A stretch of 64,000 bases of DNA from RPQJ01 sp963726665 (GTDB lineage: Bacteria; Pseudomonadota; Gammaproteobacteria; Steroidobacterales; Steroidobacteraceae): the NCBI GenBank assembly GCA_963726665.1, contig CAVSDW010000014.1:1-64000 (forward strand). Direction: 5' to 3'. A program made the translations under genes and the position numbers. The notes beneath the pieces are model-generated. The model searched no databases. It saw nothing but the letters and a program-made list of their open reading frames with translations, and had not been told where the DNA came from. Of the stretch, positions 38,038 through 45,648 are shown in pieces (the stretch's first letter is position 1; each line of letters begins with the position of its first letter).

Positions 38038-38316
38038 ATGACGACCCTGTACGTCGGAAATCTCCCGTTCAGCGCGACCGAAGCAGAACTCCGCAGCCTG
38101 TTCGAGCAGCACGGCAAAGTGGATTCGGTGAAGATCGTGACCGACCGTGATACCGGCCGCCCCCGTGGCTTCGGCTTCGTGGACATGCCAGCCGAGGACG
38201 CCGAGGGCGCGATGCAGCGCATGAACGGCCACGAGATGAGCGGCCGCCCCCTCCGGGTCAACGAAGCGCGGGAGCGTGCCCCGCGGCCACCGCGGAGCGG
38301 CGGCGACCGCTGGTAG
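38038..38316 (+). CDS. RRM RNA-binding protein 1
   Basis: 92-residue single RRM. RNP2 is LYVGNL (4–9) and RNP1 is RGFGFVDM (43–50), with aromatic RNA-contacting residues intact. A short Arg/Pro-rich tail ends SGGDRW. Bacterial proteins of this type are often cold-induced and bind RNA. A paralogue with a Gly-rich tail follows; the two share most of the RRM. Confidence 0.9.
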   Translation: MTTLYVGNLPFSATEAELRSLFEQHGKVDSVKIVTDRDTGRPRGFGFVDMPAEDAEGAMQRMNGHEMSGRPLRVNEARERAPRPPRSGGDRW

Positions 38317-38337
38317 GCCGCCCGGCAGAATTTTTCC

Positions 38338-38413
38338 TTGCCGGACATGAACTTGTGATAAACTGCGCCGAGATCGTTGCCCGTACGTGTCTTGCAGGGC
38401 GCCTGTTGGCGCC
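38338..38413 (+). promoter_or_regulatory. Promoter and leader hairpin of the second RRM gene
   Basis: TTGCCG at 38338–38343 and an extended -10 TGATAAACT at 38356–38364 are 15 bases apart, a plausible though short-spaced sigma70 pair. It would start transcription near 38370, leaving a leader of about 180 bases. A hairpin GGCGCC–TGTT–GGCGCC at 38398–38413 follows, ahead of GTTTGTTAAG. The long AT-richer leader recalls cold-shock genes. This is inference from sequence only. Confidence 0.45.
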
Positions 38414-38552
38414 TGGTTTGTTAAGCCGAAACGTCTTCGATCAGGTGACAGGAATCGCCCGGGCACTGGCCCTGGAACGGGTCAGCGTGCGTGGGCGTAT
38501 CGGCTTTTAACCCCTGTCGTTGTGTGTTGATTAATTCTCTTAGGATGTTCGA

Positions 38553-38933
38553 ATGACCAAGATCTACGTGGGCAACCTGCCTTTTTCAGCGACCGAGAGT
38601 GAAGTGCGAGACCTGTTCGCGCAGCACGGCACCGTCGAGTCCGTGGCCCTGCCGTCCGACCGTGAGACCGGCCGGCCGCGCGGCTTCGGCTTCGTCGAGA
38701 TGCCGCAGGCCGATGCTCAGAAGGCCATGCAGGCACTGAACGGCTTCAACATGGGCGGACGCCCGCTGCGCGTGAACGAGGCGCAGGACCGTCCGCGCAC
38801 CGGCGGCGGCGGTGGTCGTCCGGGCGGCGGCGGTGGCGGCGGCCGTTCGGGTGGTGGCTACGGCGGCGGCGGCGGCGGTGGTGGCTACGGCGGCGGTGGC
38901 GGCGGCGGTGGCGGTGGCCAGCGTCGCTGGTAA
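38553..38933 (+). CDS. RRM RNA-binding protein 2 with glycine-rich tail
   Basis: 126 residues. The RRM (about 1–80) has IYVGNL and RGFGFVEM as RNP2 and RNP1 and is close to RRM protein 1. The last 45 residues are nearly all Gly with a few Arg, Tyr and Ser, ending QRRW. This layout matches glycine-rich RNA-binding proteins such as cyanobacterial Rbp proteins. The Gly-rich tract consists of GGC/GGT runs prone to length change and to consensus error. Confidence 0.9.
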   Translation: MTKIYVGNLPFSATESEVRDLFAQHGTVESVALPSDRETGRPRGFGFVEMPQADAQKAMQALNGFNMGGRPLRVNEAQDRPRTGGGGGRPGGGGGGGRSGGGYGGGGGGGGYGGGGGGGGGGQRRW

Positions 38934-38971
38934 GAGCCATCGCGCGTAAGCGCGACTGCTTCAGACCACAG

Positions 38972-39000
38972 GAAGGCCCGGGGAAACCCGGGCCTTCTTC
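38972..39000 (+). terminator. Rho-independent terminator of RRM gene 2
   Basis: An 11-base stem GAAGGCCCGGG / CCCGGGCCTTC (38972–38997) closed by a GAAA loop is followed by TTCATTT. It lies 38 bases past the stop codon, between the RRM gene and the convergent helicase gene. Confidence 0.85.
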
Positions 39001-39050
39001 ATTTGCGGCGCGGTTCCGATCCGGGGCTGCCGATTGCGGGGCCCGCGTCG

Positions 39051-41132
39051 CTACCACATGTCCCGGAGGCGAGCCGCGACATCTATGCTGGGTCCCGGGG
39101 TTGGGGCGAGTCCCGCTCCATGCGTGGGCGATTCGGGCCAGGCCGCGCGCTCGAACGTCTCGACCACCTGCTGAGTCAGGAACCTGCTGCGAGCGCCGTG
39201 CACGTAGCGATCGCCGACCGGCGCCTGCTGCGTGACGTAGAAACGGACCGGCGCGAGCAGATGCAGTTCCTGCCGTGCCCGCGTCATCGCCACATAGAGC
39301 AGGCGACGCTCCTCGTCCACGAGCTCCGGGCGGCCGGTCGAAAACTCGGACGGAAAGCTGCCGTCCGTGACGTTGAGCACGTAGGCGGCCTCCCACTCCT
39401 GCCCCTTGGCGGAGTGCACGGTCGAGAGCACGAGGTAGTCCTCGTCCAGCAGCGGATCGCCCGAGAGGTCGCCGCTCGCCTGTGGCGGGTCGAGCGTGAG
39501 CTCGGTGACGAAGGACTCGCGCGTCGCGTACTGGACGGCGAGGCGCTCGAGCTGCTCGAGGTCGCCGCGCCGCACTTCCGCCGCCTCGTAGAGGCGATCG
39601 AGCTCGGGCTCGTACCACGCACGCACGCGCGTGATCTGGCCCTCCCAGGCAGCGCCGGCGGCCAGCGAGACCATCAGGTCCGCAAGGGCGGGCCAGTGCT
39701 CGCGCGCCGCCGCCGGTACCGAGTGCGCGGCCAGCGCGGGCCAGTGATAGCCAGCGGCCTCGAACGCCTCGCAGGCGCGTTGCGAATTCGCGGGCCCCAT
39801 GCCCGGCAGCAGCTGGATGACCCGGAACGCGGCGATGCGATTGCGCGGGTTGTCCGCCCAGCGCAGCACGGCGAGCAGGTCCTTCACGTGCGCCGCCTCC
39901 AGGAACTTGAGGCCGCCGTACTTCACGTAGGGAATGTTCCGGCGCATCAACTCGAGTTCGAGCACGTCGCTGTGGTCGGAATTGCGGAACAGCACCGCCT
40001 GGCGTCGGAGTTCGATTCCACGCTCGCGGCACTCGAGCACGCGCTCGACCACGTATTCAGCCTGCGCCTGGTCGTCCTGCACGGTGACGAGCCGCGGCTT
40101 CGCGCCGCCGGCGCGGGAGCTGCGCAGGAACTTGCGGTACTGCCGCCCGCCCCCGGCCATCAATGCGTTCGCCGCGTCGAGCACGGGCTGCGTCGAGCGG
40201 TAGTTCTCCTCGAGCGTCACCACGCGCGCGGGCGGTGAGAATTTCTGCGGGAACTCGAGGATGTTGTCGACCGTGCCGCCACGGAACGAGTAGATCGCCT
40301 GCGCGTCGTCGCCGACCACCGTCATGCCCCGGCCGTCCGGCTTGAGTCTCAGCAGGATCTCGGCCTGCAGCGCATTCGTGTCCTGGTATTCGTCCACCAG
40401 CACGTGGTCGAACTGCCCGCCGATCTCGGCGGCGAGATCGGCATCGCGCATCATCACCTGCCAGTAGAGCAGCAGGTCGTCGTAATCGAGCACCTGCTGC
40501 TCGAGCTTCACCTCGACATAGGCGCGGCAGAGCGCTGCAATCTGGTCCTCCCAGTCGAGGCACCAGGGCCAGGCGGTCTCCAGCGTCTCCCGCAGCGAGC
40601 GCTGCGTGTTGACGCGGTGCGAGTAGATGGCGAGGCAGGTGTCCTTGCGCGGGAACCGCTTCTCGGACTTCGAGTAGCCCAGGCGGTGACGCACGACGTC
40701 CATCAGGTCGGCGGCATCGCCGCGATCGAGCACATTGAACGCCGGGTCGAGGCCGAGCCGGTTCGCGTAACTGCGGATCAGGCGATTGCCGATGGCATGG
40801 AACGTGCCCGACCACGGCAGCCTGATCGCCGCGGATCCGGGAGCGGAGCCGCGCGCCCTCGCGAGCGACTCGGCGATCACACGCTGCGCGCGCCTCGTCA
40901 TTTCGAGCGCCGCGCGCCGCGTGAAGGTGAGCAGCAGCAGGCGCTCCGGCGCCGCGCCGTTCAGCAGCAGATGCGCGACTCGATGCGCAAGCGTGCTGGT
41001 CTTGCCGGTTCCGGCGCCTGCGATCACGAGCAGCGGCGAAGCCTGCACGCCCCCGCCGGGCAGCGGCTCGCCGTGCGTGGCGGCCTCCCGTTGCGGGGCG
41101 TTCAGTCTCGCGAATGCGTCGGTCGGGTTCAT
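39051..41132 (-). CDS. UvrD/Rep-type superfamily 1 ATP-dependent helicase
   Basis: 693 residues. Motif I is AGAGTGKTSTLAHRV (38 onward), motif Ia LTFTRRAALEMTRRA, motif II VDEYQDTN near 246, motif III VVGDDAQAIYSFRGG, motif IV EENYRSTQPVLDAAN, motif V LSTVHSAKGQEWEAAYV and motif VI RRLLYVAMTRARQEL. It is shorter than UvrD or Rep and closest in outline to the bacterial UvrD2/PcrA-like helicases of unknown role. It has no HRDC or nuclease domain. Intact. Confidence 0.88.
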   Translation of the reverse strand: MNPTDAFARLNAPQREAATHGEPLPGGGVQASPLLVIAGAGTGKTSTLAHRVAHLLLNGAAPERLLLLTFTRRAALEMTRRAQRVIAESLARARGSAPGSAAIRLPWSGTFHAIGNRLIRSYANRLGLDPAFNVLDRGDAADLMDVVRHRLGYSKSEKRFPRKDTCLAIYSHRVNTQRSLRETLETAWPWCLDWEDQIAALCRAYVEVKLEQQVLDYDDLLLYWQVMMRDADLAAEIGGQFDHVLVDEYQDTNALQAEILLRLKPDGRGMTVVGDDAQAIYSFRGGTVDNILEFPQKFSPPARVVTLEENYRSTQPVLDAANALMAGGGRQYRKFLRSSRAGGAKPRLVTVQDDQAQAEYVVERVLECRERGIELRRQAVLFRNSDHSDVLELELMRRNIPYVKYGGLKFLEAAHVKDLLAVLRWADNPRNRIAAFRVIQLLPGMGPANSQRACEAFEAAGYHWPALAAHSVPAAAREHWPALADLMVSLAAGAAWEGQITRVRAWYEPELDRLYEAAEVRRGDLEQLERLAVQYATRESFVTELTLDPPQASGDLSGDPLLDEDYLVLSTVHSAKGQEWEAAYVLNVTDGSFPSEFSTGRPELVDEERRLLYVAMTRARQELHLLAPVRFYVTQQAPVGDRYVHGARSRFLTQQVVETFERAAWPESPTHGAGLAPTPGPSIDVAARLRDMW

Positions 41133-41237
41133 TCCGGTCGACTATAGTGCTCGACTGTATGTATATCCAGTGCCGAGAGGGAAAGCGGGTCCGGCTGTAT
41201 CATCCGGCCTCGGCAACGCATTCGCGGCGGGGGCGGC

Positions 41238-41651
41238 ATGAACGAATTCAGCTTTAAGGGCGTCCTGTGGCGGATGGGGTTTGCGCTTGCCCTGGTCTTC
41301 GTGACCTTCAATCCTTCGGGCCATTCCTACCTGCACTGGGTCGCCGGCGACCTCCAGGCGGGCCGGCCCGCCAAGGCGATCGTCGGGCTCGCACTGCTCT
41401 GCGCGTGGATCTTCTTCGTACGCTCGGCGAACGCCGCGCTCGGCACGCTCGGTTTCGGACTGATCGCCGCGTTCTTCGCTGCGATCGTCTGGTGGATGAC
41501 GAGCCGCGGCTGGGTGACGATCGGCAGCGGAGCCACCCTTGCCTGGGTGGCGCTCACCATCCTCGGCCTGGTCCTCGGAATCGGGATGTCCTGGGCGCTG
41601 ATCCGCCAGCGAGTCTCCGGCCAGGCATCCGTGGACCGAATAGACGCCTGA
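41238..41651 (+). CDS. DUF6524 family membrane protein
   Basis: 137 residues with four hydrophobic helices. The N-terminal WRMGFALALVFVTFNPSGHSYLHWV resembles the DUF6524 pattern (FxATYNP-like). It ends VSGQASVDRIDA. Function unknown. A second copy of this C-terminal tail, in coding form, is found 710 bases downstream. Confidence 0.7.
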   Translation: MNEFSFKGVLWRMGFALALVFVTFNPSGHSYLHWVAGDLQAGRPAKAIVGLALLCAWIFFVRSANAALGTLGFGLIAAFFAAIVWWMTSRGWVTIGSGATLAWVALTILGLVLGIGMSWALIRQRVSGQASVDRIDA

Positions 41652-41675
41652 CGGCTTTTCCCGGAGGACCGCACC

Positions 41676-42269
41676 ATGCCGCGTCGGTACAAGTCGCAGC
41701 CAGGCCACCTGAGCGCGCTCAAGCTCGCTGTCCCGCCGCGCTCGAAGCTCGATCCCGACCTGCAGAAATACTTCGCGGCCTGCGACGAGCACATCGGTTT
41801 CCTGCCGAACGTGCTCGCCGCGTATTCCTTCGACCAGTCGAAGCTGCGCGCGTTCGTCGGCATGTACAACGACCTGATGCTCGGCGACTCCACCCTGTCG
41901 AAGCTCGAGCGGGAGATGATCGCCGTGGTCGTATCGTCGGCCAACCGCTGCTACTACTGCCAGGTCGCGCACGGACAGGCGGTGCGCGAATTGTCCGGGG
42001 ACCCCGCCCTGGGCGAACTGCTGGTGATGAATTACCGGTCGGCGAAGCTGTCGCGGAAGCACCGCGCGATGCTCGACTTCGCGCACGCCATGACGGTCGG
42101 GCCGGCGGACGTCGGCGAGGCCGAGCGCGCGTCGCTGCGCAGGGCCGGCTTCAAGGACCGGGAGATCTGGGACGTGGCCGCAGTGGCCTCGTTCTTCAAC
42201 ATGACGAACCGCATGGCGACGGCGATCGACATGATGCCGAACGAGGAATACCACTCGGCGAACCGCTGA
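41676..42269 (+). CDS. AhpD-like peroxidase-related protein (carboxymuconolactone decarboxylase fold)
   Basis: 197 residues. The AhpD-type redox motif is CYYCQVAHG, with Cys near 92 and 95 and His near 99; the CXXC–H spacing matches the peroxidase-related branch. N-terminal LPNVLAAYSFDQSKLRAFVGMYNDLM is also typical of that branch. The reaction and partner are unknown. It lies between the DUF6524 gene and a remnant of a second copy. Confidence 0.85.
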   Translation: MPRRYKSQPGHLSALKLAVPPRSKLDPDLQKYFAACDEHIGFLPNVLAAYSFDQSKLRAFVGMYNDLMLGDSTLSKLEREMIAVVVSSANRCYYCQVAHGQAVRELSGDPALGELLVMNYRSAKLSRKHRAMLDFAHAMTVGPADVGEAERASLRRAGFKDREIWDVAAVASFFNMTNRMATAIDMMPNEEYHSANR

Positions 42270-42278
42270 GGAAGACAG

Positions 42279-42320
42279 GGGACATTCCCCTGTATCGCGC
42301 CCGAAACAGGGGAATGCCCC
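42279..42320. repeat. GGGGACATTCCCC palindromic repeat after the AhpD-like gene
   Basis: CAGGGGACATTCCCCTG at 42277–42293 is itself a palindrome with a 3-base centre; ACAGGGGAATGCCCC at 42306–42320 is its inverted partner, missing one base. It lies 10 bases after the stop of the AhpD-like gene and runs directly into the DUF6524 tail remnant. Confidence 0.75.
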
Positions 42321-42361
42321 ACGTTTCCGGCCAGGCGTCGCTGGACCGCGTCGACGCCTGA
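42321..42361 (+). pseudogene. Remnant of a second DUF6524 gene (3' end only)
   Basis: The 39 bases ending in a TGA at 42359–42361 encode VSGQASLDRVDA, against VSGQASVDRIDA at the end of the intact gene at 41238–41651. All but two residues match and most base differences are in third codon positions. This suggests an old paralogue under coding selection before it was truncated. The remnant begins immediately after the palindromic repeat, which probably marks the deletion or insertion point. Confidence 0.6.
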
Positions 42362-42372
42362 ACTGCCGGTGA

Positions 42373-43749
42373 CTACATCACCATCTTGAGCAGCTTCGCC
42401 TTCTGCTCGGTGTACGGCGGATAGCGCAGGGGCGCGTCGAACCGCAAGCTGCGCTTCATGACCGGTTTCATGTGGCTGAAGGTCTCGAAGCCGTACCAGC
42501 CCGTGTAGCGCCCCATGCCGCTGTTGCCGACGCCGCCGAATGGCAGTTCCGGCGACGCCATGAAGATCACCGCGTCGTTGATGCAGATGCTGCCCGCGCT
42601 CAGCCTGGCGAGTACCGCGTCCTCGAGCGCCTTGCTCTTCGTGAAGAGATAAAGCGCCAGCGGCTTCGGGCGGTCGGCCACGAACTTGATCGCGTGGTGC
42701 ATCTCGTCGACCGTGATGATCGGCAGTATCGGCCCGAAGATCTCGTCGGTCATGAGCGGCGAATCGAAGGGTGGATCGAGGACGATGGTGGGTTCGACGA
42801 ATCGTTTCGCCACGTCCACGCGCCCCCCGAGGTGGATCTTGTGCCCCTTCAACAACTCGGCGAAACGAGCCGCGTGGCGCTCGCTCGCGATGCGGCAGTA
42901 GTCCGGGCTCTGCTCAGGATCGTCGCCGTAGAATTCCTTGACCTTGCGCGTGAGCGCGTCGATGAACGCCTGGGCGACCTCGCGGTGCACCAGCACGTGG
43001 TCCGGCGCGACGCAGGTCTGCCCCGCGTTGATGAACTTGCCCCAGGCGATGCGCGTGGCGGCGACCTCGATGTCCGTGCTCTTGTCGATCAGGCACGGGC
43101 TCTTGCCGCCCAGCTCCAGCGTGACCGGCGTCAGGTGCTTTGCGGCGGCCGTCATCACGATGCGCCCCACGTGCTCGTTGCCCGTGTAGAGGATGTGATC
43201 GAATTGCTGAGCGAGCAGGTCAGTCGTCTCCGGAATGCCGCCTTCCACGACGGCGAATGCATCGGGGTCCAGGTAGCGCGGCAGGATGGCGGCCAGCGCT
43301 GCCGACGTGTGGCTGGAGATTTCCGACGGTTTCATGATGACGCAGTTTCCCGCTGCAACCGCGCCCACCAGCGGGCACATCACCATCGACAACGGGTAGT
43401 TCCACGGCGCGATGATGAGCACCACGCCCTTCGGCTCCGACTGGATGCAGCTGCGACCCGGCTGCGTCATGAGCGGCGTCCTGACGCGCTTCGGCTTCAT
43501 CCAGCGCTTCAGGTGCTTGCGCGCGTACTTGGCCTCCGCCGAGGCCCAGCCCGTCTCGGCCAGCGTCGCCTCGAAACGGCTCTTGCCGAGGTCCTTGCGC
43601 AGCGCCTCGGCGAAATCCGACTCGTGCTCTCGAAGCACGCGCTCGATCTCGCCGAGCTGCCGGACCCGCCACTCGAGCGGGCGAGTCTTGCCGCTGTCGA
43701 ATGTGTGACGAAGCCTGGTTACCGTGGCGGCGTTCGTGGAATCGGTCAT
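42373..43749 (-). CDS. Aldehyde dehydrogenase, coniferyl-aldehyde-dehydrogenase-like (ALDH3 group)
   Basis: 458 residues, the short ALDH3-type form. The nucleotide site has IAPWNYPL and MKPSEISSHTSA, the general base Glu is in VTLELGGKSPC and the catalytic Cys in NAGQTCVAPDHVL near 246. It ends with SELPFGGVGNSGMG-like ASPELPFGGVGNSGMGRYTG. Members oxidise aromatic or medium-chain aldehydes; the substrate is unclear. Starts ATG 43749. Converges with the AhpD-like gene. Confidence 0.92.
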   Translation of the reverse strand: MTDSTNAATVTRLRHTFDSGKTRPLEWRVRQLGEIERVLREHESDFAEALRKDLGKSRFEATLAETGWASAEAKYARKHLKRWMKPKRVRTPLMTQPGRSCIQSEPKGVVLIIAPWNYPLSMVMCPLVGAVAAGNCVIMKPSEISSHTSAALAAILPRYLDPDAFAVVEGGIPETTDLLAQQFDHILYTGNEHVGRIVMTAAAKHLTPVTLELGGKSPCLIDKSTDIEVAATRIAWGKFINAGQTCVAPDHVLVHREVAQAFIDALTRKVKEFYGDDPEQSPDYCRIASERHAARFAELLKGHKIHLGGRVDVAKRFVEPTIVLDPPFDSPLMTDEIFGPILPIITVDEMHHAIKFVADRPKPLALYLFTKSKALEDAVLARLSAGSICINDAVIFMASPELPFGGVGNSGMGRYTGWYGFETFSHMKPVMKRSLRFDAPLRYPPYTEQKAKLLKMVM

Positions 43750-43902
43750 GGGCTGCTCCGGTGCCCGCGTCCGGCGGGCGATCACGCGAAAACTACCACA
43801 GGTCGCGCGCCGCTTGTGCGCCGCAAGAGACGCGTGTTCCGGGCGTCTCGGACAGGGCCTTGTATGATCCCAAGTCGGGTGCCCCGAGTGGATGGAACGC
43901 GC

Positions 43903-44463
43903 ATGAGCGGCAAGGTCCGAAACGTATTCAAGGGTCGCGTGCTGACGCTGAACCTGGAGACCGTGACCCTGCCGAACGGTCGCGTCACCGAGCTCGAGAT
44001 CGCCCACCACCCGGGCGGTGCCGCGGTGGTCGCCGTGAACCGCGCGGGACAGGTGTGCCTGCTGAACCAGTTCCGGCACGCGGCCGGCGGCTGGATCAGG
44101 GAGATTCCGGCCGGCAAGCTCGATGGCGGCGAGCCGCCGCTCGCCTGCGCGCGGCGCGAACTGGCCGAGGAGGCTGGCGTCACGGCGCGGCGCTGGGACA
44201 AGCTCGGGGAATACCTGAGCTCGCCGGGCGTGCTGACCGAGGTCATCCACGTCTACCTGGCACGGGAGCTCGAGGCGGCGGAGGCTGCTCCCGAGGAGCA
44301 CGAGGTCCTGGAGGTCGAGTGGGTTCCGCTGGAAAAAGCGGTGCAGATGGCCGCCGGCGGTGGGCTTCGGGACGGCAAGAGCCTGGTCGGCCTGCTCTGG
44401 GCGGGCGCGGCGCTTGCCGCCGAGGCAGGCCCAGGCGAGCGGTCGCCCGGCCCCGTTTCGTGA
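43903..44463 (+). CDS. Nudix hydrolase, ADP-ribose pyrophosphatase-like
   Basis: 186 residues. The Nudix box GX5EX7REUXEEXGU fits completely (G-KLDGG-E-PPLACAR-REL-A-EEAGV). The preceding LNQFRHAAGGWIREIPAGK and the Ser-Pro-Gly after it (YLSSPGVLTE) resemble the ADP-ribose/sugar pyrophosphatase group. The tail is Ala/Gly-rich. A TATGAT at 43862 may be promoter-linked. Confidence 0.9.
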   Translation: MSGKVRNVFKGRVLTLNLETVTLPNGRVTELEIAHHPGGAAVVAVNRAGQVCLLNQFRHAAGGWIREIPAGKLDGGEPPLACARRELAEEAGVTARRWDKLGEYLSSPGVLTEVIHVYLARELEAAEAAPEEHEVLEVEWVPLEKAVQMAAGGGLRDGKSLVGLLWAGAALAAEAGPGERSPGPVS

Positions 44464-44538
44464 CGCAACCGAAGTTGCCGTCCGGCCACGAAGCTGTAAC
44501 ATCGGACACGACCACCCCATCGCCAATGGAGAGTGACC

Positions 44539-44922
44539 ATGGCGGGAAAGCCTGGAGACAAGAAGACACCTGCGAGCCCCCCCGAGGGCGCTGGCGACAG
44601 TGGACCGGGCAAGCTCGGCACGGACGACCGTGGAAACGTCACGTGGGAGTGGAAGAACGAGGGTGACCTGCTGGCGGACGAGCCGATCGGCGCCGCCGAG
44701 CGCGTGCGCGCGCTCCTTGATCCCTCGATGGACATCACCGAGGACGCGGATGCCCCGGACAGTCCGCTCTCCGTAAATCCCAAGCGCCTCAAGACGGGAT
44801 ACAACCCGTACAACAGCGGCGCACTTGGCAAGCAGAGCTGGAAGAAGAAAAAGGACCTCCACGAGCTCTCCAAGTGGATCGAGCTTCGAAAGCGCATCGC
44901 GGAAAAGAAAGACGACGAGTAG
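44539..44922 (+). CDS. Conserved hypothetical protein, charged
   Basis: 127 residues, no membrane segment. Low-complexity N-terminus, then NVTWEWKNEGDLLADEP, a YNPYNSG motif and a Lys-rich end WKKKKDLHELSKWIELRKRI. Similar short proteobacterial proteins with an N-terminal disordered part and a terminal 'DLHELSKWIELRKR'-like helix exist, without known function. Good codon use and a purine-rich GGAGAGTG ahead of the ATG support it. Confidence 0.7.
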   Translation: MAGKPGDKKTPASPPEGAGDSGPGKLGTDDRGNVTWEWKNEGDLLADEPIGAAERVRALLDPSMDITEDADAPDSPLSVNPKRLKTGYNPYNSGALGKQSWKKKKDLHELSKWIELRKRIAEKKDDE

Positions 44923-44949
44923 TCGCTCCGCGCTCGCTGGCAACGTCCG

Positions 44950-45642
44950 TTACACGCCTGCCCCGAGCAGGGTCACGAGTTCCGTGAGCGAGCAGACCGC
45001 GTGCTCGGGGGCGGGCAGCGACTCCGGCCACTCCGCGCCGTGCCGGTTCAGCCAGACGGGCCGTATGCCGGCGCGCCGCGCGCCTTCGACATCGGCGTCC
45101 GGATCGTCGCCGACGTGCAGCGCGCGCGAAGCCCGCACTCCCACCGAGTCCAGCAGCATCGTGAAGATCCGCGGATCGGGCTTCAGCACGCCGGCGTCTC
45201 GCGCGGCGAGACTGCGCTCGAAGTAGCGGGCGAGTCCGATGGTGCCGAGGTCCGCGTTGCCGTTGCTGATTGCGAACAGCCGATAGCGCTCCGACAGCAG
45301 CGCCAGGGCCGGGAGCACGTCGTCGTACAGCGCGACTTCGTTGCGCGCCCGGTAGAACACCTCGAATGCCTCCAGAGCCATCGACTCGGGATAGCCCGCC
45401 TCGCGCGCGTGCACGAGCAGGGCCTGCGTCCGCAGCCACGTGAAGTCGTGGCGCATCGCCGGGTGCTCCAGTCCCATGCGCGCGCGCAGGTCGCGCATGG
45501 AATCGAGCGTGTGCAGTTCGAGCACCCGCGGATAGCGCGCGGCGAGGAACCGCAGCATCGCGTGCTCGGCGCGCAGGATCACCGGACCCACGTCCCACAA
45601 GGTGTCGTCGAGATCGAAGATGACCGCGCTGACGTCGCGCAT
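44950..45642 (-). CDS. HAD-family hydrolase
   Basis: 230 residues of haloacid-dehalogenase type. Nucleophile motif FDLDDTLWDV (Asp 10 and 12), motif II FAISNGNADL, motif III VLKPDPRIF and motif IV ALHVGDDPDADV. The cap and the DDTLWDVGPVILRAEHAM start suggest a FIGB/YigB-like phosphatase. It begins 6 bases after the uvrA stop, so it is likely in one transcript with it. Confidence 0.85.
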   Translation of the reverse strand: MRDVSAVIFDLDDTLWDVGPVILRAEHAMLRFLAARYPRVLELHTLDSMRDLRARMGLEHPAMRHDFTWLRTQALLVHAREAGYPESMALEAFEVFYRARNEVALYDDVLPALALLSERYRLFAISNGNADLGTIGLARYFERSLAARDAGVLKPDPRIFTMLLDSVGVRASRALHVGDDPDADVEGARRAGIRPVWLNRHGAEWPESLPAPEHAVCSLTELVTLLGAGV

Positions 45643-45648
45643 GCCCGT

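Noticed and set aside
38797..38933. Simple-sequence repeat as a separate feature
   Set aside because: The GGC/GGT run is the coding sequence of the Gly-rich tail of RRM protein 2 and keeps its frame to the stop.
42472..44463. Long plus-strand frame (663 residues) leading into the Nudix gene
   Set aside because: The first ~476 residues are antisense to the aldehyde dehydrogenase; only the part from 43903 is the Nudix protein.
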